Positions 1 to 7,752 of a stretch of DNA of 36,669 nt are shown here, piece after piece. Numbering within the stretch: position 1 is the first letter of the stretch; every line of letters begins with the position of its first letter. This DNA is from a bacterium. GTDB lineage: Bacteria > CLD3 > SB21. A model generated the notes under the pieces. That model was given only the letters and a program-made list of their open reading frames with translations. It did no database searches and was not told the origin of the DNA. The translations under genes were made by a program, and so were the position numbers. Where the stretch lies: positions 1 to 36,669 of the forward strand of contig JAEUSK010000233.1 of the NCBI GenBank assembly GCA_016787925.1, read 5' to 3'.

Positions 1-1
1 G

Positions 2-958
2 GATAAGGCCAAAATGATGGTGATCAACCGCAAAGACGGCTCGATTACAGACAAGATTTTCAGGGACATTACGGATCATATTACAAAAAAAGACTGTTTG
101 GTTATCAATGAAACCAGAGTTTTTCCCGCCCGTATCATGGCGAGGAAAGAAAAGACCAATGCCAAAGTTGAAGTATTCTTATTGCGCGAACTCGAAAACA
201 ATCTGTGGGAAGTATTGGTTAAGCCGGCCCGAAAGGTTCGAATCGGCAACCGCCTCGTCGTAGACGGCGTGTTTTGCGATGTGATCGATAATACGGTATC
301 CGGAGGCCGCGTCGTACGTTTTAATTATACCGGTGATTTTCATAAATTCATCGATAAAGTCGGCCAATGTCCTTTGCCTCCTTATATCAAACGTCCGCCT
401 GAAGAAAGCGATAAGACGGACTACCAGACGGTATTTGCGAAAACACGCGGCTCTGTTGCTGCGCCCACTGCAGGCCTGCATTTTACCAAGGAACTTCTAA
501 CTAAACTGAAACGCAAGGGCGTCACCATCGTTCCTCTTATTCTGCACGTCGGGCTTGGAACTTTCAGGAAGGTTGCTGTCGAAGATCTCGGCCGTCATAA
601 GATGGATTCCGAATATTTTGAAATTTCAGAGCCGACCGCACGCGCGATCAACCAGACCAAAGATGCCGGCGGCAAAGTCATCGCCATAGGATCAACCGTG
701 ATGCGTACGATCGAAAGCTCCGTTACTTCGCTCAACCGCGTCAAACCGCATCGCGGATGGACGGATAAATTTATTTATCCACCGTATGAATTCAAGATCG
801 TGGATAAACTCGTAACCAATTTTCATACCCCCGAATCTACTTTACTTATGCTGGCGTGCGCCTTCGCGGATAAGGAACTGATCTTCAAAGCCTACAAAAA
901 AGCAATGAAAGACGGTTATCGTTTTTACAGTTTTGGCGATTCCATGCTGATCGAGTAA
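2..958 (+). CDS. queA: S-adenosylmethionine:tRNA ribosyltransferase-isomerase QueA (5' end cut by window)
   Basis: QueA transfers and isomerises the ribosyl part of S-adenosylmethionine onto 7-aminomethyl-7-deazaguanine in tRNA, the penultimate step of queuosine synthesis in the cytoplasm. The frame is open from base 2, and the first residues (DKAKMMVINR) match the family segment that normally follows about 25-30 N-terminal residues, so the true start lies before the window and the ATG at 14 is internal. Family blocks are visible: NETRVFPAR, the SVAAPTAGLHFT segment, HVGLGTFRKV, and the C-terminal TNFHTPESTLLMLACAFA. 318 residues are seen of a protein usually about 340 long. A strong hairpin terminator follows the stop, so this is the last gene of its transcript. 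Confidence 0.95.
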   Translation, partial: DKAKMMVINRKDGSITDKIFRDITDHITKKDCLVINETRVFPARIMARKEKTNAKVEVFLLRELENNLWEVLVKPARKVRIGNRLVVDGVFCDVIDNTVSGGRVVRFNYTGDFHKFIDKVGQCPLPPYIKRPPEESDKTDYQTVFAKTRGSVAAPTAGLHFTKELLTKLKRKGVTIVPLILHVGLGTFRKVAVEDLGRHKMDSEYFEISEPTARAINQTKDAGGKVIAIGSTVMRTIESSVTSLNRVKPHRGWTDKFIYPPYEFKIVDKLVTNFHTPESTLLMLACAFADKELIFKAYKKAMKDGYRFYSFGDSMLIE

Positions 959-981
959 GATAAATCGAAAATCTGTACGCA

Positions 982-1016
982 AAAAACCCCGTTCGCACCA
1001 AGCTTACGGGGTTTTT
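982..1016. terminator. Intrinsic terminator after queA
   Basis: A perfect 11-bp stem (AAAAACCCCGT at 982-992, ACGGGGTTTTT at 1006-1016) with a 13-base loop lies 24 bases after the queA stop. The stem is G/C-rich at its top and ends in T on the plus strand and, by symmetry, on the minus strand. It can therefore stop both queA and leftward transcription from the large gene at 1180-5031. Confidence 0.85.
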
Positions 1017-1083
1017 GATTCAATACCTTTGAGATCAAATATTCATTATCGCTCTTTTCCAAACATATCCCTTTGAAAAAAAA

Positions 1084-1152
1084 TAACCGCAAAGGACGCA
1101 AAGTTCGCAAAGAGAAAAATTAGCTTTGCGCGCTTGGCGAACTTTGCGGTTA
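1084..1152. repeat. Intergenic inverted repeat of the CGCAAAG type
   Basis: The outer arms TAACCGCAAAG (1084-1094) and CTTTGCGGTTA (1142-1152) are perfect inverted repeats. Between them the word CGCAAAG recurs on the left (GACGCAAAG, TTCGCAAAG) and its complement on the right. A degenerate relative lies at 7393-7483. This looks like a dispersed, non-coding palindromic element rather than a terminator, since queA already has one. Confidence 0.7.
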
Positions 1153-1179
1153 CGTATTACAGCTTCTGTTTCTGTAACC

Positions 1180-4100
1180 TTATTGTGCTTTCGCAACCGT
1201 GATCGTGCATGTCTTTGTATCGGACAAACTTCCGTCCGTGACCTTGACCGAAATAGTGTACGTTCCAGCCTGTCCAGCGCCCGGCGTCCACGAGAAACTG
1301 CCGTCCGATGACATCGCTGCCCCGGCCGGCGCTCCGGTCATAGAGAATACCAATTTATCATTTTTATCTTCATCGGATGCGGACGCACTAAAACTGATTT
1401 CCCCGCCTTCTGTCCCACTCTGATTGGAGAGCGAACTTAGTTTCGGCGCGCGGTTGACATTACTCACAGAAATGCTGATCGTTTTCGAGTCTTCCAGTCC
1501 TTCCCCGTCTTTAGCTTTGATCGTGATGGAATAATCGCCCGCCTGATCGTAATTCGGCGTCCAGGTAAACTTGCCATCGCTGAATGACGCGCCGTCCGGA
1601 AGCCCGTCCGCTGTAAGTTTCACTTTGCCGGCGTCTTCTTTATCGGGATCTGTCGCCGTCACGGTAAAGGACATCGCCTGGTTTTCAGTTCCCTTTTGAT
1701 TGGCCAATGCGCCAAGCGCCGGTTTACGGTTCACATTTTTCACGGTTATCGTTGCAGACTTGGACGAGCTTAATCCTGCCGGATCAGCCACTTTGAATGT
1801 CACTGTATAGCTGCCCGCCTGATCAAATGTCGGCGCCCACGTAAAGGACCGTCCTTGCGCGTTGAAGACAGCGCCTTGCGGCGTTCCTTCGGCGGTAACC
1901 GTCAGTTTATTTTGATCCTCTTTGTCCGGGTCGGAAACTTCAACATTAAAAGTCAATTTCTGTCCTTCGTCAACAGACTGCGCTGCGATCTCGTTCATGA
2001 CCGGTGACCGATTGACATGCGCTATTTTGACGTCCATATTTTTCGTGTCTTTTCCGCCTAAAATATCTGTCACGGTCACTTTTACGGAATAGCTGCCGGA
2101 CTGATCGTACGTTGGCGTCCAGGTGATCGTTCGTGAAGCCGCATCAAATGCGGCGCCTTCCGGCAACCCTTCTGCGGAATAAACGAGTTTTCCTGCATCT
2201 TCTTTATCAAGATCCTCCGCTTCAGGAATAACGATGCTTGCCGGTTTGTTTTCTTCGCCTGAAGCAGGTTGAAGGGCAGCAAGTTTCGGCAAACGGTTGA
2301 TATTCGTCACAGCAATCTTTATCGTTTTCGTATCAGCTAATTTATCCGGATCGGTGATTTTAAACGTAACATTGTATTCACCCGATTGGTCAAAGGTCGG
2401 CGTCCATGCAAATACCATAACGCCTTCATACACCTGAGCCGTCGCGCCGGCCGGAACATTCTCTGCCGTAATCACCAGTTTACCCGCATCTTCTTTATCC
2501 GGGTCGCTTCCTTTTACTCGGAACTGCAGAGGTTTCGTTTCATCAACTAACTGGTCGGCTACCGCATCAAGTGCCGGCGCCCTATTGACATGATTTACCG
2601 TGATCTTGAATGACGCCGCCGCAGTAAGTCCCAGCGCGTCCTTTACTGTTACCTTTATGCCGTCATAAACGCCTGATTGATCATACGTCGGCGTCCATTT
2701 GACCGTTCGTGTGATTGCATCAAACGTAGCGCCCTGCGGCAGGTTTTCAATCGTATAAGTTAATTTCCCAATATCCTCTTTGTCGGGGTCGGATGCTTCA
2801 GGCACAACCAAAACAAATTCTTTATTCTCATCAATCGATTGCGCTGCTATAACCGCGATCACCGGCGGACGATTGATATTGATAACTTTCACTGGAACGG
2901 ATAGTTCATCCGTTGCGCCGGCTCCATCCGTCGCCGTAAATACGGTTGTGAAATCGCCCGACTGTTCATACGTCGGCGTCCATGCGAAGGTATTGCTCGT
3001 TGCCTGGAAGGTTGCTCCTTCGGGCAGGTTTGACGCTTTGATAGTCACCTTACCTTCGTCTTCGACATCGGGATCCGAGGCGCTGACTTTGAATGACAGA
3101 ACTTTGACTTCGTCAATTTGTTGAGCCGTTATACCGGCTATCACCGGCGGACGGTTGACATGATTCACCGTTACGGACGTATTCACCGTATCGGATAATC
3201 CATCGACGTCCTTGACGATAAAATAAATACCGTCATATTTTCCGGATTGATCGTACGTCGGCGTCCAGTTAAATGCCTGCGAAGTCTTGTCAAATACAGC
3301 GCCGGCAGGTAAATTAAATCCGGCATAATCCAGTTTGCCCGCGTCTTCTTTATCGGGATCGGACGCCTGAATATTAAATGTAAATGGGCTATTTTCATCC
3401 GTCGTAAAACCTGCTGCAAGATCGGCAAAGATCGGCGGACGATTGATATGGTTAACGGTTATAACAGATTGTTTGGTGTCCGTTAATCCGCCATCATCTT
3501 TAGCAATAAAACTTATCGTGTAAGATCCGGATTGCTCGTAAGTAGGAATCCATTTGAATGTCAGAGTCGCCTCGTCGAATGTGCTTCCTTGCGGTAAATT
3601 GACTGCGGAAACTTTTAATTTACCGTCATCTTCCACATCCGCGTCGCTTGGTTTATTTATCGCAAAAGCGATTTCCTTATTTTCATCCACGGTATAATTG
3701 CCGGTAAGCGGCAAAGATGGCGCACGATTAGTATTGGTAACCGTTATGGTAATCGTATCTCGTGAGAATAACTTTGTTTGGGTTTTTTCCGTCGCGGTGA
3801 ATACAATACCTTCGTATTTTCCTGACTGCTCAAATGTTGGTGTCCAGGAGAAAAGACTATCCTTTTCGTTGTACGTTGCTCCTTCGGGAATAAAGTTGGC
3901 CGAGAACCCAACCGGATTTCCGTCCGGGTCTATTCCGCGAACTTTAAATTCCAGCTTTTGATTCTCTGCAATCGTTTTATCCGGCGTGGGGAAAATGACA
4001 GGCGGTTTGTTGTGTGTTAAAAATAATATCGAAGAAAGATCGGCGACGACCATGAAGATGTCGTATTTTACCAAACTGAATGCCTGTCCAGGCGTATCAT

Positions 4101-5031
4101 ATCGCGCATCGAACTTCGGTCTATTGGGATTGCTGACATCGATTGCCCGAATACCCGCATCGTCGATGGATACGTATACGTACGGACCAACTTTGGCTAC
4201 GTTATTCGTATGGCCGGGCAGTTTGAAGTCAGCCACTTGGCGCATTTTCTCGGGGTTGCTCACATCCACGATCACAACCCCGGATGGCCCATCGGCCACG
4301 TAGGCGAAATCATCATATACTTCAATGCCGACGGCGAATTGGGTCAAGAACCTCCGAAGCTCTCTCGGCGCCGCGGGATTATCGATATTGATCGCATGAA
4401 TGCCGGACTTGCGGTCGGCAACAAAAAGCAGGCCTTTATCCGATATAAACACTTTACGCGCATAGTCCCAGTCTTTATCATACCGCAGTGTCGTTACGAC
4501 TTTCGGAACTTTCGGGTCCGTAATGTCTACCACAACAAGCCCGGCTAAGCCGGCCGCAATGTAAGCATAATTATCTTTGACTTTAACATCCCACGCCTCG
4601 CCTTTCACGGCAAGCTCCGCGACCATCACCGGTTTTTTTATATTGGTTACGTCGTAAACCAGCAATCCCGCTAAATTATCCGCCATATAAACAAAATTAC
4701 CTTTTTTGGCGATGCCGTAATTTTGTCCGACGGACCGGGTACGGCTGACAACTTTAGGATTATATATATCGGTAATATCCACGATGGACAATCCGGCGAC
4801 CTTATTGGCAACAAAAAGCAGTTTACCGTCCAGCACCATTTCCAACGCATCGTCCTTTGACGCATCAATACGCGATACGAATTCAAAAGCGCCTACAGGA
4901 TTGGCCTGCGCAAAAATCGCGTTGTTTGAGCTTTCCAAAACGAACATACAAAAAAGAAAGCCGAAACTTATTTTAGAAAACCATTTCATAAACCTACCCC
5001 ATTGTGGTTTTGAGAAAGCATGAATCATCAT
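1180..5031 (-). CDS. Large secreted LVIVD beta-propeller protein with ten tandem Ig-like (He_PIG/cadherin-type) repeats
   Basis: This is a probable secreted or surface adhesion/structural protein of about 1283 residues. The frame runs upstream to 5127, but the ATG at 5031 follows a GGAG ribosome site six bases away; a second ATG at 4989, after GGGGTAGG, would give a more standard signal peptide (MKWFSKISFGFLFCMFV, cleavage near IFAQA). After the signal come about six LVIVD repeats (VDITD, YDVTN, VDITDP, VDVSNP, IDVSNP), expected to form a propeller. Ten repeats of about 95 residues follow, each with a W-T-P-T-[YF]-[ED]-Q-[SA]-G core and a DPDKEDAGKL-like calcium-type loop. It ends TITVAKAQ, with no recognisable sorting domain. 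It lies 104 bases after mscS. Ligand unknown. Confidence 0.88.
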   Translation of the reverse strand: MMIHAFSKPQWGRFMKWFSKISFGFLFCMFVLESSNNAIFAQANPVGAFEFVSRIDASKDDALEMVLDGKLLFVANKVAGLSIVDITDIYNPKVVSRTRSVGQNYGIAKKGNFVYMADNLAGLLVYDVTNIKKPVMVAELAVKGEAWDVKVKDNYAYIAAGLAGLVVVDITDPKVPKVVTTLRYDKDWDYARKVFISDKGLLFVADRKSGIHAINIDNPAAPRELRRFLTQFAVGIEVYDDFAYVADGPSGVVIVDVSNPEKMRQVADFKLPGHTNNVAKVGPYVYVSIDDAGIRAIDVSNPNRPKFDARYDTPGQAFSLVKYDIFMVVADLSSILFLTHNKPPVIFPTPDKTIAENQKLEFKVRGIDPDGNPVGFSANFIPEGATYNEKDSLFSWTPTFEQSGKYEGIVFTATEKTQTKLFSRDTITITVTNTNRAPSLPLTGNYTVDENKEIAFAINKPSDADVEDDGKLKVSAVNLPQGSTFDEATLTFKWIPTYEQSGSYTISFIAKDDGGLTDTKQSVITVNHINRPPIFADLAAGFTTDENSPFTFNIQASDPDKEDAGKLDYAGFNLPAGAVFDKTSQAFNWTPTYDQSGKYDGIYFIVKDVDGLSDTVNTSVTVNHVNRPPVIAGITAQQIDEVKVLSFKVSASDPDVEDEGKVTIKASNLPEGATFQATSNTFAWTPTYEQSGDFTTVFTATDGAGATDELSVPVKVININRPPVIAVIAAQSIDENKEFVLVVPEASDPDKEDIGKLTYTIENLPQGATFDAITRTVKWTPTYDQSGVYDGIKVTVKDALGLTAAASFKITVNHVNRAPALDAVADQLVDETKPLQFRVKGSDPDKEDAGKLVITAENVPAGATAQVYEGVMVFAWTPTFDQSGEYNVTFKITDPDKLADTKTIKIAVTNINRLPKLAALQPASGEENKPASIVIPEAEDLDKEDAGKLVYSAEGLPEGAAFDAASRTITWTPTYDQSGSYSVKVTVTDILGGKDTKNMDVKIAHVNRSPVMNEIAAQSVDEGQKLTFNVEVSDPDKEDQNKLTVTAEGTPQGAVFNAQGRSFTWAPTFDQAGSYTVTFKVADPAGLSSSKSATITVKNVNRKPALGALANQKGTENQAMSFTVTATDPDKEDAGKVKLTADGLPDGASFSDGKFTWTPNYDQAGDYSITIKAKDGEGLEDSKTISISVSNVNRAPKLSSLSNQSGTEGGEISFSASASDEDKNDKLVFSMTGAPAGAAMSSDGSFSWTPGAGQAGTYTISVKVTDGSLSDTKTCTITVAKAQ
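1240..3960 (-). repeat. Tandem domain repeat at DNA level, period about 273-294 bp, ten units
   Basis: The plus-strand word GGCGTCC or a close variant, the complement of the W-T-P core, recurs at 1283, 1556, 1832, 2114, 2399, 2690, 2975, 3260, 3545 and 3839. The spacing is 273, 276, 282, 285, 291, 285, 285, 285 and 294 bases. All steps are multiples of three, so units differ only by whole codons. The units encode the Ig-like repeats of the large secreted protein and could recombine with each other. Confidence 0.85.
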
Positions 5032-5135
5032 TTTACTCTCCGTAAAACTATAATTATTTGTGAATTTGAATTGAGACAGGGTTAAAAAACTTGATTTGAA
5101 TATACAGGACATAACAAATAAATGCAATCAAAAAC

Positions 5136-6218
5136 TCAACCGGAAGCGGATTGATTTTTGATGTGAACAACCCTTTGCGGGAAAGGAAACTCAATTCCCT
5201 GTTTATTGAACTCGTCATAGATCTTTACACGAACGGCGTCGGATGTATCAAACACTTCCCTGTAATGCTGTACGCGGGCAACAACGGCCAAGTTAATGGA
5301 AGAATCGCCAAAACCTAAAAGGTAAGCTGTTGGTTTGGGTTCGGGTAAAATTTGACTGAAACTTTCACATACGCCGGTTAATATCTTTTTTGCTTTTTCA
5401 ATATCGCTGCCGTATGCGATGCCCACTTCAATACGCAATCGGGATGCGACATCAGGATAGGATAAATTGACGATCTCATTCTTGATAATCTGAGCATTCG
5501 GTATCATGACGATATTATTGTCAAAATCCAGGATTTTAGTGCTGCGTAATCCCACTTTGATCACGTCACCGGTTTGCTGGGAGGACAGAATGCGGATCCG
5601 GTCGCCTGTGCGGAATGGACGATCCACCATGATAACAAAACCGGCGATCATATTGGCCAATGTTTCCTGTGCAGCAAATGCGATGGCGAAGGAACCGACG
5701 CCGAGCGATACGACAAGCGCCTGGATGTCGATATGAAAATGGTCCAAACAAATCACGAGCCCGATCGAATATAGCAGCATATTGGCAACGCGTTTGACGA
5801 GTGGAACCAGTTCATCGTCAACCTGGCTATCCGTTCTCGTGGCAATGGTTGTCACGTACCATTCCATCATAGCCTTGACGATACCGGATAACAGCATGGT
5901 AATAAAGATCACCATGGCTACAAAAAACGCACCATCGAGATACAGCGTCCATTTTCCGTCAAAGACGTTTTCAATACGGCCCGCGGCAATGTATAAAGCG
6001 CTCACGTTAATGATCCGCTGTACGGATTTCTCCAGAACGCCGATAATACGGTCATCGAGATCGGTTTCCGTTTTTGACGTAATCCGATGCTGGATGATTT
6101 TTACGATCAGGTGTACGATCTTGGAAATAACATAGCCGGCGGCAACGATCACCGCCGCCTGAACCAGCATCCGAGTCGTCAGGTTGTCAATTCGGAATAT
6201 ATCAAGCCACTCATTCAT
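5136..6218 (-). CDS. MscS-family small-conductance mechanosensitive channel
   Basis: This inner-membrane channel opens under membrane tension to release solutes during hypo-osmotic shock. The 360-residue protein has hydrophobic segments near residues 15-37, 65-85, 88-115 and 145-165. These are followed by the pore helix with its Gly/Ala pattern (VVSLGVGSFAIAFAAQETLANMIAG) and the MscS beta-domain (DRPFRTGDRIRI, then VMIPNAQIIKNEIVNLS). A C-terminal alpha/beta domain closes it. The length is slightly above the E. coli MscS type. Its start codon overlaps the stop of cdd by eight bases (ATGAATGA), which implies translational coupling, although the two functions are unrelated. Confidence 0.93.
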   Translation of the reverse strand: MNEWLDIFRIDNLTTRMLVQAAVIVAAGYVISKIVHLIVKIIQHRITSKTETDLDDRIIGVLEKSVQRIINVSALYIAAGRIENVFDGKWTLYLDGAFFVAMVIFITMLLSGIVKAMMEWYVTTIATRTDSQVDDELVPLVKRVANMLLYSIGLVICLDHFHIDIQALVVSLGVGSFAIAFAAQETLANMIAGFVIMVDRPFRTGDRIRILSSQQTGDVIKVGLRSTKILDFDNNIVMIPNAQIIKNEIVNLSYPDVASRLRIEVGIAYGSDIEKAKKILTGVCESFSQILPEPKPTAYLLGFGDSSINLAVVARVQHYREVFDTSDAVRVKIYDEFNKQGIEFPFPQRVVHIKNQSASG

Positions 6219-6627
6219 GGTTTACTTCTTTTTTGTGATCTAAATTATTAGCGCCAAAAGCATGAGGTATCAGATCTCCTGCTCTGAACACTTCAATTTG
6301 ACCATGTAGATTCGCGCAAATGATTTCAGCGTCCGGCGCAAAGTCCCAAATGATCTGTCGGCAAGCGCCGCAGGGGTAGCAGGGTTGAGGAGTGTCTGCG
6401 GCTACAGCAATTTTTGTAAACTCCCGCTCGCCTTCGGATAACGCTTTGAATATCGCTACTCTTTCGGCACACATAGTGAGTCCGTAGGTACTGTTTTCCA
6501 CGTTGCACCCCGTAAATACTTTTCCGCTCCGCGTAACTACGACCGATCCGACTCTGAAATCCGAATAGGTAGCGATGGCATTTTCGCGTGCGCGTATTGC
6601 TTCCTTGATAAGCTCCTCATTTTTCAT
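6211..6627 (-). CDS. cdd: Cytidine deaminase
   Basis: Cdd hydrolyses cytidine and deoxycytidine to uridine and deoxyuridine in pyrimidine salvage. The 138-residue length fits the homotetrameric class. The zinc site is complete: the TMCAERVAI segment supplies the first Cys and catalytic Glu, and PCYPCGACRQ supplies the P-C-x-x-C cysteines. The substrate-binding GCNVENSTYG segment is also present. It is the first gene of a cdd-mscS unit, and a good sigma-70-type promoter lies about 50 bases upstream at 6684-6712. Confidence 0.95.
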   Translation of the reverse strand: MKNEELIKEAIRARENAIATYSDFRVGSVVVTRSGKVFTGCNVENSTYGLTMCAERVAIFKALSEGEREFTKIAVAADTPQPCYPCGACRQIIWDFAPDAEIICANLHGQIEVFRAGDLIPHAFGANNLDHKKEVNHE

Positions 6628-6683
6628 ATTTTATCTTATTTCTTTAAGGCAGTGTCAAATGCATTTTATTAAATAACCTTCAA

Positions 6684-6712
6684 AATATAGTTATGCACAA
6701 AACGAATTTCAA
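6684..6712 (-). promoter_or_regulatory. Sigma-70-type promoter for cdd-mscS
   Basis: On the minus strand TTGAAA (6712-6707) is separated by exactly 17 bases from TATATT (6689-6684). Transcription would start near 6678, giving a leader of about 50 bases before the cdd ATG at 6627. This is a pattern match only. Confidence 0.6.
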
Positions 6713-6789
6713 GCGTTTATTCGATATCCTGACAAAAAACAGCGTATTAGAATTAACGGAATAAAAACCTCTTTTTTCTGTTTTCTTTA

Positions 6790-6818
6790 TTGACTATATA
6801 GCGATGTAGTGTTATAAT
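6790..6818 (+). promoter_or_regulatory. Sigma-70-type promoter for the OsmC-family gene
   Basis: TTGACT (6790-6795), a 17-base spacer and a perfect TATAAT (6813-6818). The predicted start is near 6825, about 97 bases before the ATG at 6922. It diverges from the cdd promoter, with roughly 80 bases between the two -35 boxes. Confidence 0.7.
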
Positions 6819-6839
6819 ATATATGTGTATTATTTCTGT

Positions 6840-6891
6840 TTGTTGTGCGGTTAGCAACAATATCCGGGTTTTGTGAAAGCGAGACCCGGAT
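6840..6891 (+). promoter_or_regulatory. Two tandem hairpins in the OsmC-gene leader
   Basis: TTGTTG/CAACAA (6840-6845 with 6855-6860, 9-base loop) is followed at once by ATCCGGGT/ACCCGGAT (6862-6869 with 6884-6891, 14-base loop). Both lie inside the predicted 5' untranslated region. No T-run follows the second stem, so it is not a standard terminator; it might stabilise the messenger or bind a regulator. No known riboswitch class is recognised. Confidence 0.45.
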
Positions 6892-6921
6892 TAGATTTGA
6901 ACAAAATTAAACGGAGAAAAA

Positions 6922-7395
6922 ATGGAAACAACTTCTGCCACACTCAAGTCAAAATACAAAACCTTTACGTATCATACAAATCTTCAATGGCTGGAAAACC
7001 GTGCAGGGCTTTTGAATTCGGAAGGCAAACCCGGTTTTCGCGTCGCCAGCCCGCCGGAATTCAAAGGCGAGGCAGGCGTGTGGACGCCGGAGGATCTTTT
7101 TGTAGCGGCGGTGGAAACGTGTACGATGACCACGTTTTTGGCCTTTGCACAACGGCTACAGATCCCTCTCGTATCATACGGAAGTTCTGCCGAAGGCATG
7201 CTCGAATTTGCCGATGGCGGTTACCGATTCACAAAAATTATTCTTAGACCGAAGATTGTCGTTGAGCATGAAACTGCCATCGAACAAGCGAAAAAAACCA
7301 TAGATGATGCGCATCACAACTGCCTCATTGCGAATTCGATTAAGAGTGAAGTTGTGCTCGAAGCGGAGTTTTCTGTAAAAAACAATAATTCTTAA
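6922..7395 (+). CDS. OsmC/Ohr-family peroxide-reductase-like protein
   Basis: OsmC/Ohr proteins are dimeric cytoplasmic thiol enzymes that reduce organic hydroperoxides. The 157-residue protein carries the two family cysteines: one in the ETCTMTTFLAFA helix (about residue 73) and one in HHNCLIANS (about residue 133). The PEDLFVAAVE segment before the first Cys is typical. The start follows a GGAGAA ribosome site by six bases. It has its own promoter and a structured leader. Its substrate is not certain: the sequence resembles the broader OsmC-like group more than classical Ohr. A DUF1858 gene follows in the same direction. Confidence 0.88.
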   Translation: METTSATLKSKYKTFTYHTNLQWLENRAGLLNSEGKPGFRVASPPEFKGEAGVWTPEDLFVAAVETCTMTTFLAFAQRLQIPLVSYGSSAEGMLEFADGGYRFTKIILRPKIVVEHETAIEQAKKTIDDAHHNCLIANSIKSEVVLEAEFSVKNNNS

Positions 7396-7483
7396 CCGCA
7401 ATAGACGCAAAGTTTTCGTGAAGCCGCTTTGAGAGATCTTTGTGCGACTCTGCGGCAAATTCAACGGAGCTTTGCGGGTAACG
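7393..7483. repeat. Degenerate copy of the CGCAAAG inverted repeat
   Basis: TTAACCGCAATAGACGCAAAG at the left end and GCTTTGCGGGTAACG at the right end form imperfect inverted arms, with further CTTTG and GCG words inside. It resembles the cleaner copy at 1084-1152. It fills the gap between the OsmC-like gene and the DUF1858 gene and starts within three bases of the OsmC stop. Confidence 0.55.
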
Positions 7484-7501
7484 TACTAAATACAATAAAA
7501 T

Positions 7502-7717
7502 ATGATAATCAATAAACACATCAGCATCGAAGACCTCATTTCACATTATCCGGATTCCGTTCATTTCCTCATGCAAAAAGGCATCCGCTGTCTGATCTGC
7601 GGGGAACCGATGTGGGGAACGCTTGAAGAAGCGGCAAAAGAAAAAGGTTTTTCCGATGACGAGATCAATACCTTCGTCGAGGAACTTAAAGAAAAGATTT
7701 TAGTGCCAAGCCTGTAA
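7502..7717 (+). CDS. DUF1858-domain small protein
   Basis: This 71-residue protein matches the DUF1858 (prismane-associated) pattern: an N-terminal amphipathic helix (ISIEDLISHYPDSVHFLMQKG), then a C-x-x-C-G motif (CLICGEP, residues about 30-36), then a helical tail. Family members are often found with hybrid-cluster proteins or in nitrosative-stress repair proteins such as ScdA, suggesting a redox or metal role that is not proven. No clear ribosome site precedes the ATG. The gene follows the OsmC-like gene across a degenerate repeat and faces the M14 peptidase gene. Confidence 0.82.
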   Translation: MIINKHISIEDLISHYPDSVHFLMQKGIRCLICGEPMWGTLEEAAKEKGFSDDEINTFVEELKEKILVPSL

Positions 7718-7722
7718 GGTTT

Positions 7723-7743
7723 CTTAAGCCTTCCAGGCCTAAG
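7723..7743. terminator. Weak hairpin between convergent genes
   Basis: CTTAAGCCT (7723-7731) and AGGCCTAAG (7735-7743) pair with one mismatch and a 3-base loop, in the 35-base gap between the convergent DUF1858 and M14 genes. Position favours a shared terminator, but no T-run follows on either strand. Confidence 0.35.
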
Positions 7744-7752
7744 CGATCAGGT

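Noticed and set aside
179-481. Many open frames opposite real genes, such as those under queA, the Ig-like repeats and serA
   Set aside because: They lack ribosome sites and family similarity, and mirror the codon pattern of the genes on the other strand.
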